A stretch of 64,000 nucleotides of DNA from Pseudomonas brenneri. Its GTDB lineage: Bacteria > Pseudomonadota > Gammaproteobacteria > Pseudomonadales > Pseudomonadaceae. Position numbers and translations under genes: made by a program. This document shows, piece by piece, positions 48,413 to 56,538 of the stretch; positions within the stretch are counted from its first letter, which is position 1, and each line of letters starts with the position of its first letter. The stretch is from NCBI RefSeq assembly GCF_007858285.1, contig NZ_VFIL01000012.1, forward strand, positions 1-64,000, written 5' to 3'. Below the pieces are notes generated by a model. That model saw nothing but the letters and a program-made list of their open reading frames with translations. It was not told the DNA's origin and searched no databases.

Positions 48413-48743
48413 CCTGAACACCCTGCGCGACAGCCTCGACAGCGGCGAACACCTCTTTGCCGATACCCTGGCCTTTATTGCCGCCGGCTACGACTACCAG
48501 CCACAGGCCTTCACCAATGGCAGCGTAGAAAACGCCGCAGGGCAGAACGAAGGTTCGTGCAAGACCCTGGGCCTGGCGCTGCTGGAGGGCTTGAGCGACC
48601 AGCAAGCGCTGCTGGCGTTCGGTGAGCATTACCGTTCGGTACTGGCCACGCCTGAGGGCAATGACCATGGCAATATCCGCGCATTGATCGAGCATGGCCT
48701 GGCGGGTGTGAAGTTTGTCCAGCCGCCTTTGACCCGCCGCTGA
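48405..48743 (+). CDS. HopJ-family protein (housekeeping member)
   Basis: 112-residue protein of the HopPmaJ family, with IAAGYDYQPQAFTNGSVENA, AGQNEGSCKTLGLALLEGLS and LAFGEHYRSVLATPEGNDHG. The family name comes from a screened type III effector candidate. Its presence in an operon with DUF1244 and pterin genes, in most pseudomonads and without an HrpL box, argues for an ordinary cytoplasmic role. It overlaps DUF1244 by 8 bp, so translation is coupled. Confidence 0.88.
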   Translation: MTDLNTLRDSLDSGEHLFADTLAFIAAGYDYQPQAFTNGSVENAAGQNEGSCKTLGLALLEGLSDQQALLAFGEHYRSVLATPEGNDHGNIRALIEHGLAGVKFVQPPLTRR

Positions 48744-48765
48744 TCCCGCTTGCAAACCCGGTCAA

Positions 48766-48838
48766 TGTGGGAGCCGGGCTTGCCCGCGATGGCGGTGGTG
48801 GCTGTCACACCGCCGTCGCAGGCAAGCCAGCTCCCACA
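48766..48838. repeat. BIME (inverted REP pair)
   Basis: Arms TGTGGGAGCCGGGCTTGCCC and inverted GGCAAGCCAGCTCCCACA, just after the HopJ-family gene. Confidence 0.85.
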
Positions 48839-48886
48839 TTGATTGGATTGCCAGATTGAGATTGCGGTGTTCGTCCAGTTACACAC

Positions 48887-48916
48887 AAAAAAACCGGCCT
48901 TTTGGCCGGTTTTTTT
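48887..48916. terminator. Bidirectional terminator between HopJ gene and trxB
   Basis: ACCGGCC (48893-48899) pairs with GGCCGGT (48904-48910) around TTTT, with A-run before and TTTTTT after, so it works in both directions. Confidence 0.9.
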
Positions 48917-48928
48917 ATTTCAACGGTT

Positions 48929-49891
48929 TTAGCAAGAAACGTCTTTCAACCCGTCGAGGTAACGCTCGGCATCCAGGGCCGCCATGCAACCGGCGCCGGC
49001 CGAGGTGATGGCCTGGCGGTAAACGTGGTCAGCCACATCGCCAGCAGCAAAGATGCCTTCCAGGTTGGTCGCGGTGGCATTGCCTTCACGGCCGCCCTTC
49101 ACCACCAGGTAACCGTCCTTGGCTTCCAGCACACCTTCGAACAGCGAAGTGTTCGGGGTGTGGCCGATGGCGATGAACACGCCGTCGACTTTCAGCTCGT
49201 CGAAGCTGCCATCGTTGTTTTTCAGGCGGGCACCGGTCACGCCCATGTTGTCGCCCAGGACTTCATCCAGGGTAGCGTTGAGCTTGAGGATGATCTTGCC
49301 TTCGGCAACTCGCGCGTGCAGCTTGTCGATCAGGATCTTCTCGGCGCGGAAGGTCTCGCGGCGGTGAACCAGGGTCACGGTGCTGGCGATGTTGGCCAGG
49401 TACAGCGCCTCTTCCACCGCCGTGTTGCCGCCACCGACCACAGCCACTGGCTTGTTGCGGTAGAAGAAACCGTCGCAGGTCGCACAGGCCGAAACACCCT
49501 TGCCCATGAACGCTTCTTCCGAAGGCAGGCCCAGGTAACGGGCGCTGGCGCCGGTGGCAATGATCAGCGCGTCACAGGTGTAGACGCCGCTGTCGCCGGT
49601 CAGGCTGTAGGGCTTTTTCGAGAAATCCACGGCATTGATATGGTCGAAGACGATTTCGGTCTCGAAACGCTCGGCGTGCTCTTTCATGCGTTCCATCAGC
49701 ACCGGGCCGGTCAGGCCGTGGACATCGCCCGGCCAGTTGTCGACTTCAGTGGTGGTGGTCAACTGACCACCCGCCTGCATGCCGGTGATCAGCAACGGCT
49801 TGAGGTTGGCCCGGGCCGCGTAGACCGCAGCGCTGTAACCGGCAGGGCCGGAACCGAGAATAATCACTCGCGAATGACGGCTATCAGACAT
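48929..49891 (-). CDS. trxB: Thioredoxin reductase
   Basis: 320-residue FAD/NADPH enzyme that keeps thioredoxin reduced. The FAD-binding start is VIILGSGPAGYSAAVYAARA, the redox disulfide is CATC at 136-139 and the NADPH site is GGGNTAVEEALYLA. The C-terminal FAD motif is GIFAAGDVADHVYRQ. It is divergent from cysZ, an arrangement conserved in Pseudomonas. It carries its own terminator. Confidence 0.96.
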   Translation of the reverse strand: MSDSRHSRVIILGSGPAGYSAAVYAARANLKPLLITGMQAGGQLTTTTEVDNWPGDVHGLTGPVLMERMKEHAERFETEIVFDHINAVDFSKKPYSLTGDSGVYTCDALIIATGASARYLGLPSEEAFMGKGVSACATCDGFFYRNKPVAVVGGGNTAVEEALYLANIASTVTLVHRRETFRAEKILIDKLHARVAEGKIILKLNATLDEVLGDNMGVTGARLKNNDGSFDELKVDGVFIAIGHTPNTSLFEGVLEAKDGYLVVKGGREGNATATNLEGIFAAGDVADHVYRQAITSAGAGCMAALDAERYLDGLKDVSC

Positions 49892-50185
49892 GACTCACTC
49901 CTATCGACCGCCCGGACTACAGAGCGGCTGGAATAAAAAAGGACCGCGAAGCACTTGGGGAAGGCTTGAACTCGCGAGGTCCTGAAAAATAATGGGTGCA
50001 GCGTATAGAGGGGGGCAAGATTAAGGAAATACGGAATAACAATCCAGCTCATAGGTGGTCTCTATTCTGTACCCCCTATTAATCGACATGTTTGTTACCG
50101 TTAATGTCGACTCGCTGACCGCGCTTTCACCACTTTCGCAAAGCCGGTAAGGTCGGCGCGTTTGCCCTTTTACCCGGAGTTACCC

Positions 50186-50941
50186 ATGCCCGCCCCCGTT
50201 CTGTCAGGCCCACAATACCTGCGCGAAGGCCTGAAACTGGTCTTGAGCCCAGGCCTGCGTCTGTTTGTCCTGCTGCCCCTGGCGATCAACCTGATACTGT
50301 TCGTCGGATTGATCTATTTTGCTGGTCATCAGTTCAGTCTATGGGTCGACACCTTGATGCCGACGCTACCCAGTTGGCTGAGCTTCCTCAGTTACATCCT
50401 GTGGCCGCTGTTTGTGCTGCTGGTGGCCTTTATGGTGTTTTTCAGCTTCACCATGCTCGCCAATATCATCGCGGCACCCTTCAATGGTTTTCTCGCGGAG
50501 AAGGTCGAAGTGGTGGTGCGCGGTACCGATGACTTCCCGGCCTTCAGCTGGGCCGAACTGTTCGCCATGGTCCCGCGCACACTGGCGCGGGAAATGCGCA
50601 AGCTCGGTTACTTCCTGCCACGCGCCATCGGCCTGTTTATCCTGTCGTTCATTCCCGTGGTCAACCTGATCGCCGCCCCCCTGTGGCTGCTGTTCGGGGT
50701 ATGGATGATGGCGATCCAATACATCGACTACCCAGCCGATAACCACAAACTGGGCTGGAACGAAATGCTCGCCTGGCTGCGCCAGAAGCGCTGGCAGAGC
50801 ATGAGTTTCGGCGGGATCGTCTACCTGGTGCTGCTGGTGCCGGTGGTCAACCTGCTGATGATGCCGGCGGCGGTGGCGGGCGCCACATTGTTCTGGGTGC
50901 GCGAGCGCGGCGCCGAAACCCTGCTGGCGGAAAAACCCTGA
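50186..50941 (+). CDS. cysZ: Sulfate transporter CysZ
   Basis: 251-residue inner-membrane protein with the CysZ fold: hydrophobic hairpins at about 25-45, 65-95, 150-175 and 200-230. Family segments are GPQYLREGLKLVLSPGLRLF at the start, NIIAAPFNGFLAEKVE in the middle and QYIDYPADNHKLGW. CysZ admits sulfate for cysteine synthesis; cysD-cysNC lie 9 kb downstream. ATG 50186 is chosen over an upstream start because it begins the conserved N-terminus. Confidence 0.93.
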   Translation: MPAPVLSGPQYLREGLKLVLSPGLRLFVLLPLAINLILFVGLIYFAGHQFSLWVDTLMPTLPSWLSFLSYILWPLFVLLVAFMVFFSFTMLANIIAAPFNGFLAEKVEVVVRGTDDFPAFSWAELFAMVPRTLAREMRKLGYFLPRAIGLFILSFIPVVNLIAAPLWLLFGVWMMAIQYIDYPADNHKLGWNEMLAWLRQKRWQSMSFGGIVYLVLLVPVVNLLMMPAAVAGATLFWVRERGAETLLAEKP

Positions 50942-50950
50942 TCGGTTCGA

Positions 50951-50964
50951 TTGACCTGGATCAT
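50951..50964. promoter_or_regulatory. ANR/FNR-like box upstream of the cytochrome c peroxidase
   Basis: TTGAC-CTGG-ATCAT matches TTGAT-N4-ATCAA at eight of ten positions and lies 60 bp upstream of the peroxidase start. Bacterial ccp genes are usually ANR/FNR-controlled. Confidence 0.55.
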
Positions 50965-51024
50965 GACGATTTACCCACATAGAGCACATGGTTATTAAAA
51001 CGATAAGCCTGTGGGGAGCGAGCC

Positions 51025-52017
51025 ATGTACAGACCGTTGATGCTGATGTTTGGGTTGATGTTGGGCGGTGAGGCCTGGGGGGCCGCAGCCGCCAGCGAGC
51101 CGATCCTGCCGGTGCAGCCGGCGAAAATCACTGACGCCGCCAAGGTCGAGTTGGGCAAGCAACTGTTCTTCGACCCGCGTCTGTCCAAGTCCGGTTTTAT
51201 TTCCTGCAACTCATGCCACAACCTGAGCATGGGCGGCAGCGACAATCTGCCCACCTCCATCGGGCATAACTGGCACCAGGGGCCGATCAACTCACCGACG
51301 GTGCTCAACTCCAGCATGAGCGTCGCGCAGTTCTGGGATGGCCGCGCGGCCAACCTGCAAGAACAGGCCGGCGGCCCGATTGCCAACCCCGGCGAGATGG
51401 GCTTCACCCATGACCTGGCCGTGGACGTGCTGCGCTCGATCCCCCAATACCAGGCCGCGTTCAAGAACGTGTATGGCGATGGCGGCATCAAGTTCGACGA
51501 TGTAACCAACGCTATCGCGGCCTTCGAAGAGACCCTGGTCACCCCCAACGCCCCGTTCGACCGCTGGCTGCTGGGCGATAAAACAGCCATCAGCGCCACG
51601 GCAGCGCAGGGCTACCAGTTGTTCAAGAGCATCGGCTGCGTGGCCTGTCATAACGGCGAGGCGGTCGGTGGCAGCACCTTCCAGAAAATGGGCATGGTCG
51701 AACCCTACGCCACCAAAAATCCGGCCCAGGGCGTGGCGGGCCTGACCGGCAAGGATCAGGACCGGATGATGTTCAAGGTGCCGACTTTGCGCAACGTCGC
51801 CCTGACCTACCCCTACTTCCACGACGGTGCCTACTGGAACCTGACCGAAGCGGTGGACGTCATGGCCCGCCTGCAGCTGGGGCGCAAGTTGAGCACCGAT
51901 GAGGTCAGCCAGATTGTCGCGTTCCTCGACACCCTGACCGGCGACCAGCCGGACTTCAAACTGCCGATCCTGCCGCCGTCCTCGGCCAAGACCCCGCGTC
52001 CTACGCCGTTCAACTAA
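51025..52017 (+). CDS. ccpA: Di-heme cytochrome c peroxidase
   Basis: 330-residue periplasmic enzyme that reduces H2O2 to water with electrons from cytochrome c or azurin. A signal peptide (ending near GEAWGAAAA) is followed by two heme c sites: CNSCH at 61-65 and CVACH at 205-209. The conserved methionine region GMVEPYATK lies between heme 2 and the C-terminus (FKVPTLRNVALTYPYFHDGA). The length suits CcpA rather than MauG. An ANR-like box in front suggests low-oxygen induction. Confidence 0.94.
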   Translation: MYRPLMLMFGLMLGGEAWGAAAASEPILPVQPAKITDAAKVELGKQLFFDPRLSKSGFISCNSCHNLSMGGSDNLPTSIGHNWHQGPINSPTVLNSSMSVAQFWDGRAANLQEQAGGPIANPGEMGFTHDLAVDVLRSIPQYQAAFKNVYGDGGIKFDDVTNAIAAFEETLVTPNAPFDRWLLGDKTAISATAAQGYQLFKSIGCVACHNGEAVGGSTFQKMGMVEPYATKNPAQGVAGLTGKDQDRMMFKVPTLRNVALTYPYFHDGAYWNLTEAVDVMARLQLGRKLSTDEVSQIVAFLDTLTGDQPDFKLPILPPSSAKTPRPTPFN

Positions 52018-52034
52018 ACCAGTAGCGGGTCCTG

Positions 52035-52052
52035 TCGTCATAAATCCGTCAT
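52035..52052 (+). promoter_or_regulatory. PHO box (PhoB site) upstream of the glycosyltransferase
   Basis: TCGTCATAAATCCGTCAT matches the 18-bp PhoB consensus (two CTGTCAT-like repeats) at 15 positions. It ends 20 bp before ATG 52073 and 44 bp before the preferred start 52097. Confidence 0.8.
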
Positions 52053-52096
52053 TGCGATGACACAATGACGACATGGCCTGCGCCGACACTGGCTGC

Positions 52097-53275
52097 ATGA
52101 CGACAGCTTTCCTGAATATCACCCTGATTACCGAAACCTTCCCACCGGAAATCAACGGCGTGGCCAATACCCTTGGTCGCCTGTGTGACGGGTTGCGCGC
52201 ACGTGGGCATCAGGTGGAACTGGTGCGCCCGCGCCAGGGTGGCGACCAGAGTCGCCCCAGCGACGACGGCCTGTTGCTGTGTCGCGGCTGGCCCTTGCCG
52301 GGGTATCCCGGCCTGCAATGGGGCCAGTCCTCAATGCACAAACTGCTGCGCCGCTGGAAGCGCCGGCGCCCCGATGTGCTGTATATCGCCACCGAAGGCC
52401 CACTGGGCTTGTCGGCCCTGCGTGCGGCACGGCGCCTGGGGATCAGCGTGGTCAGCGGCTTTCATACCAACTTCCAGCAGTACTCCAGCCAGTACGGCCT
52501 GGGCATGCTCAGCCGGGTACTGACCCATTACCTGCGCTGGTTCCACAACCGTTCCACCCTGACCCTGGTGCCCAGCGTCAGCCAGCGCCTGGAGCTGGAG
52601 CGCCGCCACTTCGAGCGCCTGGACCTGTTGTCACGCGGCGTCGACAGCCAACTGTTCCACCCGGCCAGACGTGACAATGCCCTGCGTGGGCAATGGGGGC
52701 TGGGCAATGAAGATATTGCAATCGTGCATGTCGGGCGCCTGGCGCCGGAGAAAAACCTGGGGCTGCTCAAACGCTGCTTCGACGGGTTGCAGGCGACTTA
52801 TCCACAACGTCGTTTGAAGCTGATCGTCGTCGGCGACGGGCCGCAACGCGAAGCGCTGGCCAAGGCCCTTCCCAATGCGATTTTCTGCGGGGCGCAACGC
52901 GGTGAGGAATTGGCCCGACACTATGCCTCCGGGGATCTGTTTCTGTTCCCCAGCCTCACCGAAACCTTTGGCAATGTGGTGCTGGAAGCGATGGCATCGG
53001 GGCTGGGCGTGGTGGCCTATGACCAGGCGGCCGCTACCCAGCACATCCGCCATGGCTACAGTGGTGCGGTGGCTATGCCAGGGGACGAAGATGGTTTTTG
53101 CGATGCGGCCAGTTGGTTGCTGGAAGAGCATGAGCTCCTTCGCAGGGTACGACTCAACGCTAGGCAACACGCCAGCCGTCAGGGCTGGCCGGCGATTATC
53201 GAACAGTTTGAAAGGCAGTTGCGGGGCGTCTGTGCAGCACACTTTACTGCACCATCCTTACCTTTTCCCCCATGA
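52097..53275 (+). CDS. GT4 glycosyltransferase, probable phosphate-starvation glycolipid synthase
   Basis: 392-residue GT-B glycosyltransferase. The donor domain has GRLAPEKNLGLLKRCFDGL, GDGPQREALAKALP and the retaining EX7E-type segment FPSLTETFGNVVLEAMASG. The N-terminal acceptor domain begins ITLITETFPPEINGVANTLG. It is related to mannosyl/glycolipid transferases. The PHO box directly upstream points to phosphate-starvation membrane remodelling, in which pseudomonads make sugar lipids with Agt-type GT4 enzymes. No plcP-like phospholipase is nearby. ATG 52073 would add eight residues and is less typical. Confidence 0.85.
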   Translation: MTTAFLNITLITETFPPEINGVANTLGRLCDGLRARGHQVELVRPRQGGDQSRPSDDGLLLCRGWPLPGYPGLQWGQSSMHKLLRRWKRRRPDVLYIATEGPLGLSALRAARRLGISVVSGFHTNFQQYSSQYGLGMLSRVLTHYLRWFHNRSTLTLVPSVSQRLELERRHFERLDLLSRGVDSQLFHPARRDNALRGQWGLGNEDIAIVHVGRLAPEKNLGLLKRCFDGLQATYPQRRLKLIVVGDGPQREALAKALPNAIFCGAQRGEELARHYASGDLFLFPSLTETFGNVVLEAMASGLGVVAYDQAAATQHIRHGYSGAVAMPGDEDGFCDAASWLLEEHELLRRVRLNARQHASRQGWPAIIEQFERQLRGVCAAHFTAPSLPFPP

Positions 53276-53329
53276 ATGCTCGCCACTTGCCAGATCATTG
53301 AGCCCGTGCAATTTGTTACCTGATCTCAA

Positions 53330-53358
53330 GGAACGCTGAGTTTGTTTATTGCCACTGA
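53330..53358 (+). promoter_or_regulatory. HrpL-like box
   Basis: GGAACG-N16-CCACTGA differs from the HrpL consensus GGAACC-N15/16-CCACNNA at one base (sixth position). It is oriented towards the small gene at 53446, 87 bp away. Confidence 0.6.
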
Positions 53359-53445
53359 ACGTTGACCTAGGTAGCGCTGGCCAAACACCGTGTGTGCATA
53401 CCGAGGTTAGCTTGAACAAACTCCATAGCCAAAAGGTTCATATCT

Positions 53446-53670
53446 ATGCACATCAATACTCAATCCCCTGCATTGGCGAATTTAGATTCCTATACCAAGC
53501 CCCGCCCCTTTCCCGAAGACACCCCACAGGAAAAAAACATACAGCAGAATCAAGTCGCATATGATAAACCGAGTAATCCAGGAAGCACTAAACTCGGGGA
53601 CCCGCAACGCGCTCCAGATCGACCTTTCGTCAATAATATGACCAAGCCGAACATCTCACCAGCAGGCTGA
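53446..53670 (+). CDS. Small hypothetical protein, possibly type III secretion-related
   Basis: 74-residue polar, proline- and asparagine-rich protein beginning MHINTQSPALANLDSYTKPR, with no Cys or Trp, no membrane segment and no recognisable domain. AAGG lies nine bases before the ATG. The composition looks like a secreted, unfolded leader. The HrpL-like box upstream and the AT-rich DNA fit a small type III substrate, pilus/translocator accessory or effector remnant. Because no family is recognised, it may also be a chance open frame. Confidence 0.45.
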   Translation: MHINTQSPALANLDSYTKPRPFPEDTPQEKNIQQNQVAYDKPSNPGSTKLGDPQRAPDRPFVNNMTKPNISPAG

Positions 53671-53685
53671 CTCCAATAGCAGCCT

Positions 53686-53718
53686 GCCAGTGAGTCGCCC
53701 CATCGTCGGCTCACTGGC
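53686..53718. repeat. Inverted repeat between the small gene and the OYE gene
   Basis: GCCAGTGAGTCG (53686-53697) and CGGCTCACTGGC (53707-53718) pair at 11 of 12 positions. There is no U-run. It is probably a factor-independent stop of weak kind or a processing hairpin between converging genes. The arms differ from the REP classes seen elsewhere. Confidence 0.7.
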
Positions 53719-53739
53719 GGGCAACCGCGATGCAACCCG

Positions 53740-54843
53740 TCATCGCAGGGTCGTCAACGCCTCACGACTGAACGGCAAAATATCGCCTTCACGCCCTTCA
53801 CGCACCTTCAACGCCCACTCCGGATCCACCAGCAGCGCCCGGCCCACAGCCACCAGATCGAACTCATCGTTGTTCAAGCGCTCCAAGAGTTTTTCCAGGC
53901 TCGCCGGCTGTGCGATTTTGTCGGTGTTGACCATGAACTGCAGGAACTCACCGTCCAGGCCGACACTGCCCACGGTGATTGTCGGTTTGCCCGTGAGCTT
54001 GCGGGTCCAGCCCGCCAGATTCAGCTCGGAGCCATCAAACTCAGGCTCCCAGAACCTGCGGGTGGAGCAATGGAAAATATCCACACCGGCGTCAGACAAC
54101 GGCTTGAGAAACTCCCCCAACGCCTCAGGGGTTTGCACCAGACGCGCGGTGTAATCCTGCTGCTTCCATTGGGAGAAGCGGAAAATGATCGGAAACTCAG
54201 GAGCTGTTGCGGCCCGAACGGCCTGGATCAACTCAATGGCAAAGCGCGAACGATTGGCCTGGCTGCCACCGTATTCATCGGTGCGCTGGTTGCTGCCTTC
54301 CCAGAAGAACTGGTCCACCAGATAACCGTGGGCACCGTGGATTTCCACGCCGTCCATGCCAATGCGTTGGGCATCCTTGGCAGCCTGGGCGAAGGCCGCG
54401 ATCACCTCCTTGATATCCTGGACGGTCATACCGTGGACCACCACGTTGCCATCCTTGAGTTTTTCCATCGGGCCATAGGCCGGCACGCTGGCATCCGGCT
54501 CGGTGCCGATGCGCCGCACGCTACCCACGTGCCACAGTTGCGGAACAATCTTGCCACCTTCGGCATGCACCGCATCGACGACTTTCTTCCAGCCGGCCAA
54601 TGCCGCTTCACCGTAGAAATGCGGAACGTTCGGGTACCCGTTGGAAGCCTGATGGCCCACCACCGTACCTTCGGTAATGATCAGCCCTACACCCGCCGCC
54701 GCACGGCGACGGTAGTACTCGATCACTTTGGCGTTCGGCACGCCACCGGGAGAAAACGAACGGGTCATCGGCGCCATGACCACGCGGGTCGGCAATTGCA
54801 GTGCGCCGAGCTGGAAAGGTTTGAACAAGGCTTGGACAGGCAT
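53740..54843 (-). CDS. Old Yellow Enzyme-family alkene reductase
   Basis: 367-residue FMN-dependent NAD(P)H:enone reductase. FMN-barrel features are RVVMAPMTRSF, the substrate-binding HGAHGYLVDQFFWEGSNQRT (His-x2-His) and DEYGGSQANRSRFAIEL, with VAVGRALLVDPEW at the end. It should reduce activated C=C bonds of enones, nitro-olefins or maleimides. The natural substrate is unknown. ATG 54841-54843 follows GGAGTGCTCCC; the longer upstream frame is not conserved-looking. Confidence 0.93.
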   Translation of the reverse strand: MPVQALFKPFQLGALQLPTRVVMAPMTRSFSPGGVPNAKVIEYYRRRAAAGVGLIITEGTVVGHQASNGYPNVPHFYGEAALAGWKKVVDAVHAEGGKIVPQLWHVGSVRRIGTEPDASVPAYGPMEKLKDGNVVVHGMTVQDIKEVIAAFAQAAKDAQRIGMDGVEIHGAHGYLVDQFFWEGSNQRTDEYGGSQANRSRFAIELIQAVRAATAPEFPIIFRFSQWKQQDYTARLVQTPEALGEFLKPLSDAGVDIFHCSTRRFWEPEFDGSELNLAGWTRKLTGKPTITVGSVGLDGEFLQFMVNTDKIAQPASLEKLLERLNNDEFDLVAVGRALLVDPEWALKVREGREGDILPFSREALTTLR

Positions 54844-54960
54844 GGGAGCACTCCGCGGCAGATGGATTTTATGATGCGGATAATATGGCGCACGCGGAGG
54901 GCTGGATAGCACTATTGATTGCGGTGATTAAGGTGCAAAAGCCGGGAGCTACACAAACAC

Positions 54961-55061
54961 TGTAGGAGCCAGCTTGCTGGCGATTGTCGTTAACGGTGAT
55001 GTTGTCTACCTGACACCCCGAGGTGTTCTTCCAGGCGCCATCGCCGGCAAGCCGGCTCCTA
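54961..55061. repeat. BIME (inverted REP pair, degenerate)
   Basis: Arms TGTAGGAGCCAGCTTGCTGG and inverted CCGGCAAGCCGGCTCCTA, with about 60 bp between. The arms have diverged from each other, so this is an older copy. Confidence 0.8.
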
Positions 55062-55067
55062 AGTAGG

Positions 55068-55550
55068 TCAGACCAAGGCTTTTTCGATGGCTTGGACGAT
55101 CGTGGGGTCATCAGGCGCTGTGCGCGGGGAGAACCGCGCCAAAACCCGCCCATCTTTGCCCAGCAGGAACTTCTCGAAATTCCAGGTGATATCCCCGGGA
55201 AACTCGGCGCCCTCACCCGCCAATAGACGGTACAACTGATGGCGATCAGGACCGTTCACATCCAACTTGCTGCCCAATGGAAAGGTCACGCCGTAGTTGA
55301 GGCTGCAAAATTCGCGGATTTCTTCCTCCGTTCCCGGCTCCTGCCCCGCAAACTGGTTGCACGGCAAGCCCAGTACGGTAAACCCCTGGTCCTTGTATTG
55401 CTGGTAGAGGTTTTCCAGCGCGGCGTATTGCGGGGTCAGCCCACATTTGGAGGCGACATTGACCACCAGCACGACTTGCCCCTTGTAGGGCGCCAGAGGC
55501 AGCTCCTGACCATCCAGGGCTTTGAGTTTCAGGTCGTGGAAAGCACTCAT
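55068..55550 (-). CDS. Glutathione peroxidase family protein
   Basis: 160-residue thiol peroxidase. The catalytic cysteine is in NVASKCGLTPQY, followed by Gln in GLPCNQFAGQEPG and Trp/Asn in ITWNFEKFLLG, so the whole catalytic set of the family is present. A second Cys (LPCNQF) is the likely resolving cysteine of thioredoxin-linked members. Bacterial enzymes of this kind usually take electrons from thioredoxin. ATG 55548-55550 is used. It is followed by REP DNA. Confidence 0.92.
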   Translation of the reverse strand: MSAFHDLKLKALDGQELPLAPYKGQVVLVVNVASKCGLTPQYAALENLYQQYKDQGFTVLGLPCNQFAGQEPGTEEEIREFCSLNYGVTFPLGSKLDVNGPDRHQLYRLLAGEGAEFPGDITWNFEKFLLGKDGRVLARFSPRTAPDDPTIVQAIEKALV

Positions 55551-55631
55551 GACAAACTCCAGATTTCCCATATTCTTCGTAACGGCCATTCGAGATTACA
55601 ACCGTCAAGTCGGCAAGAATAGCCGCCAATC

Positions 55632-55662
55632 AAAAAAGGCGCCCGAAGGCGCCTTTCTTTTC
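55632..55662. terminator. Terminator between gpx region and slyD
   Basis: GGCGCC-CGAA-GGCGCC stem-loop with six A on the left and TTTCTTTT on the right. On the minus strand it ends slyD. Confidence 0.85.
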
Positions 55663-55685
55663 AACTGACTGGCATCGCCCGTCAA

Positions 55686-56171
55686 TTAATGGTGGTGACC
55701 ACCTTCGCCGTGCACGTGGCCGTGAGCCACTTCTTCCTGGGAAGCGTCGCGGATGGCAACGATCTTGACCTGGAAGTTCAGGCGCTGGCCTGCCAGCGGG
55801 TGGTTACCGTCAACGGTCACGTCGTCGCCGTCCAGGTCGCGAATGGTCACGATCTGCATCTGGCCATCCGGCGCGGAAGCGTGGAACTGCATGCCCACTT
55901 CCAGCTCATCGACGCCTTCGAACATGCTGCGGCTCAGGGTGCTGACCAGTTCGGCCGAGTACTCGCCGTAGGCATCTTCAGGTTCTACGGCAACGGTCAG
56001 CTCATCACCAACGTTCTTGCCTTCCAGGGCCTTTTCCAGGCCTGGGATGATGTTACCTGCGCCTTGCAGGTAGACCAGCGGCGCGCCGCCGGCGGAGCTG
56101 TCGATGACCTCACCAGCGTCGTTGGTCAGGGTATAGTCGATGGAGACAGCCTTGTTAGCGGCGATCGTCAT
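55686..56171 (-). CDS. slyD: FKBP-type peptidyl-prolyl isomerase SlyD
   Basis: 161-residue chaperone/prolyl isomerase. The FKBP domain (NKAVSIDYTLTNDAGEVIDS, YLQGAGNIIPGLEKALEGKN) is interrupted by the insert-in-flap domain (ELVSTLSRSMFEGVDELEVG). The protein ends in a metal-binding tail HGHVHGEGGHHH. The tail is shorter than in E. coli SlyD. It aids folding and nickel handling. ATG 56169-56171 is used; the upstream codons are not family-like. Confidence 0.94.
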   Translation of the reverse strand: MTIAANKAVSIDYTLTNDAGEVIDSSAGGAPLVYLQGAGNIIPGLEKALEGKNVGDELTVAVEPEDAYGEYSAELVSTLSRSMFEGVDELEVGMQFHASAPDGQMQIVTIRDLDGDDVTVDGNHPLAGQRLNFQVKIVAIRDASQEEVAHGHVHGEGGHHH

Positions 56172-56478
56172 GGGGCGAGACCTTTTGCATAAGAATGAAG
56201 AACGGACAAGTCTAAACAAGGATTTGCCCGAAAGCGAACAGAACCCGGACAGACGGGGTCGATCCAGTGACCCGACGGTCGCAGGATTTCAGCAGGACGC
56301 AGACGGACACTGGGTTGTCGCGTTGTCCTGCGGCCATACGCAGCACCTGCGCCACCAGCCGCCCTGGCAATCCCGGGCCTGGGTCCTTGACCCGGCGCAA
56401 CGCCTGGCAAAAATAGGCCAGCCCTTTGCCTGTGGCTGGTGTGCGCAGGGCCCGGATAACGATACCCTTGGCACCTGA
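56170..56478 (+). CDS. DUF3565 family protein
   Basis: About 102 residues, of which the last 65 form the DUF3565 core: AGFQQDADGHWVVALSCGHT, QHLRHQPPWQSRAWVLDPAQ and FACGWCAQG. The invariant CGHTQH and CGWC pairs suggest a zinc-binding site. The start is uncertain: ATG 56170 overlaps the slyD start on the other strand, and the conserved part begins near 56280, possibly from a non-ATG codon. Function unknown. Confidence 0.8.
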   Translation: MGRDLLHKNEERTSLNKDLPESEQNPDRRGRSSDPTVAGFQQDADGHWVVALSCGHTQHLRHQPPWQSRAWVLDPAQRLAKIGQPFACGWCAQGPDNDTLGT

Positions 56479-56538
56479 TTCGCGGTCGACGCTCAACCAT
56501 AGAGCGCCACCCAAGCCATGCACCTCCAGAGAATTCGC

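Noticed and set aside
48405..48743. HopJ homologue as a type III effector
   Set aside because: It lies in a pterin/DUF1244 operon with no HrpL box and overlaps its upstream gene; a housekeeping role is more likely.
53349..53564. Alternative 71-codon frame overlapping the 74-residue gene
   Set aside because: No ribosome-binding site, and it begins inside the HrpL-like box; the frame at 53446 has better spacing and signals.
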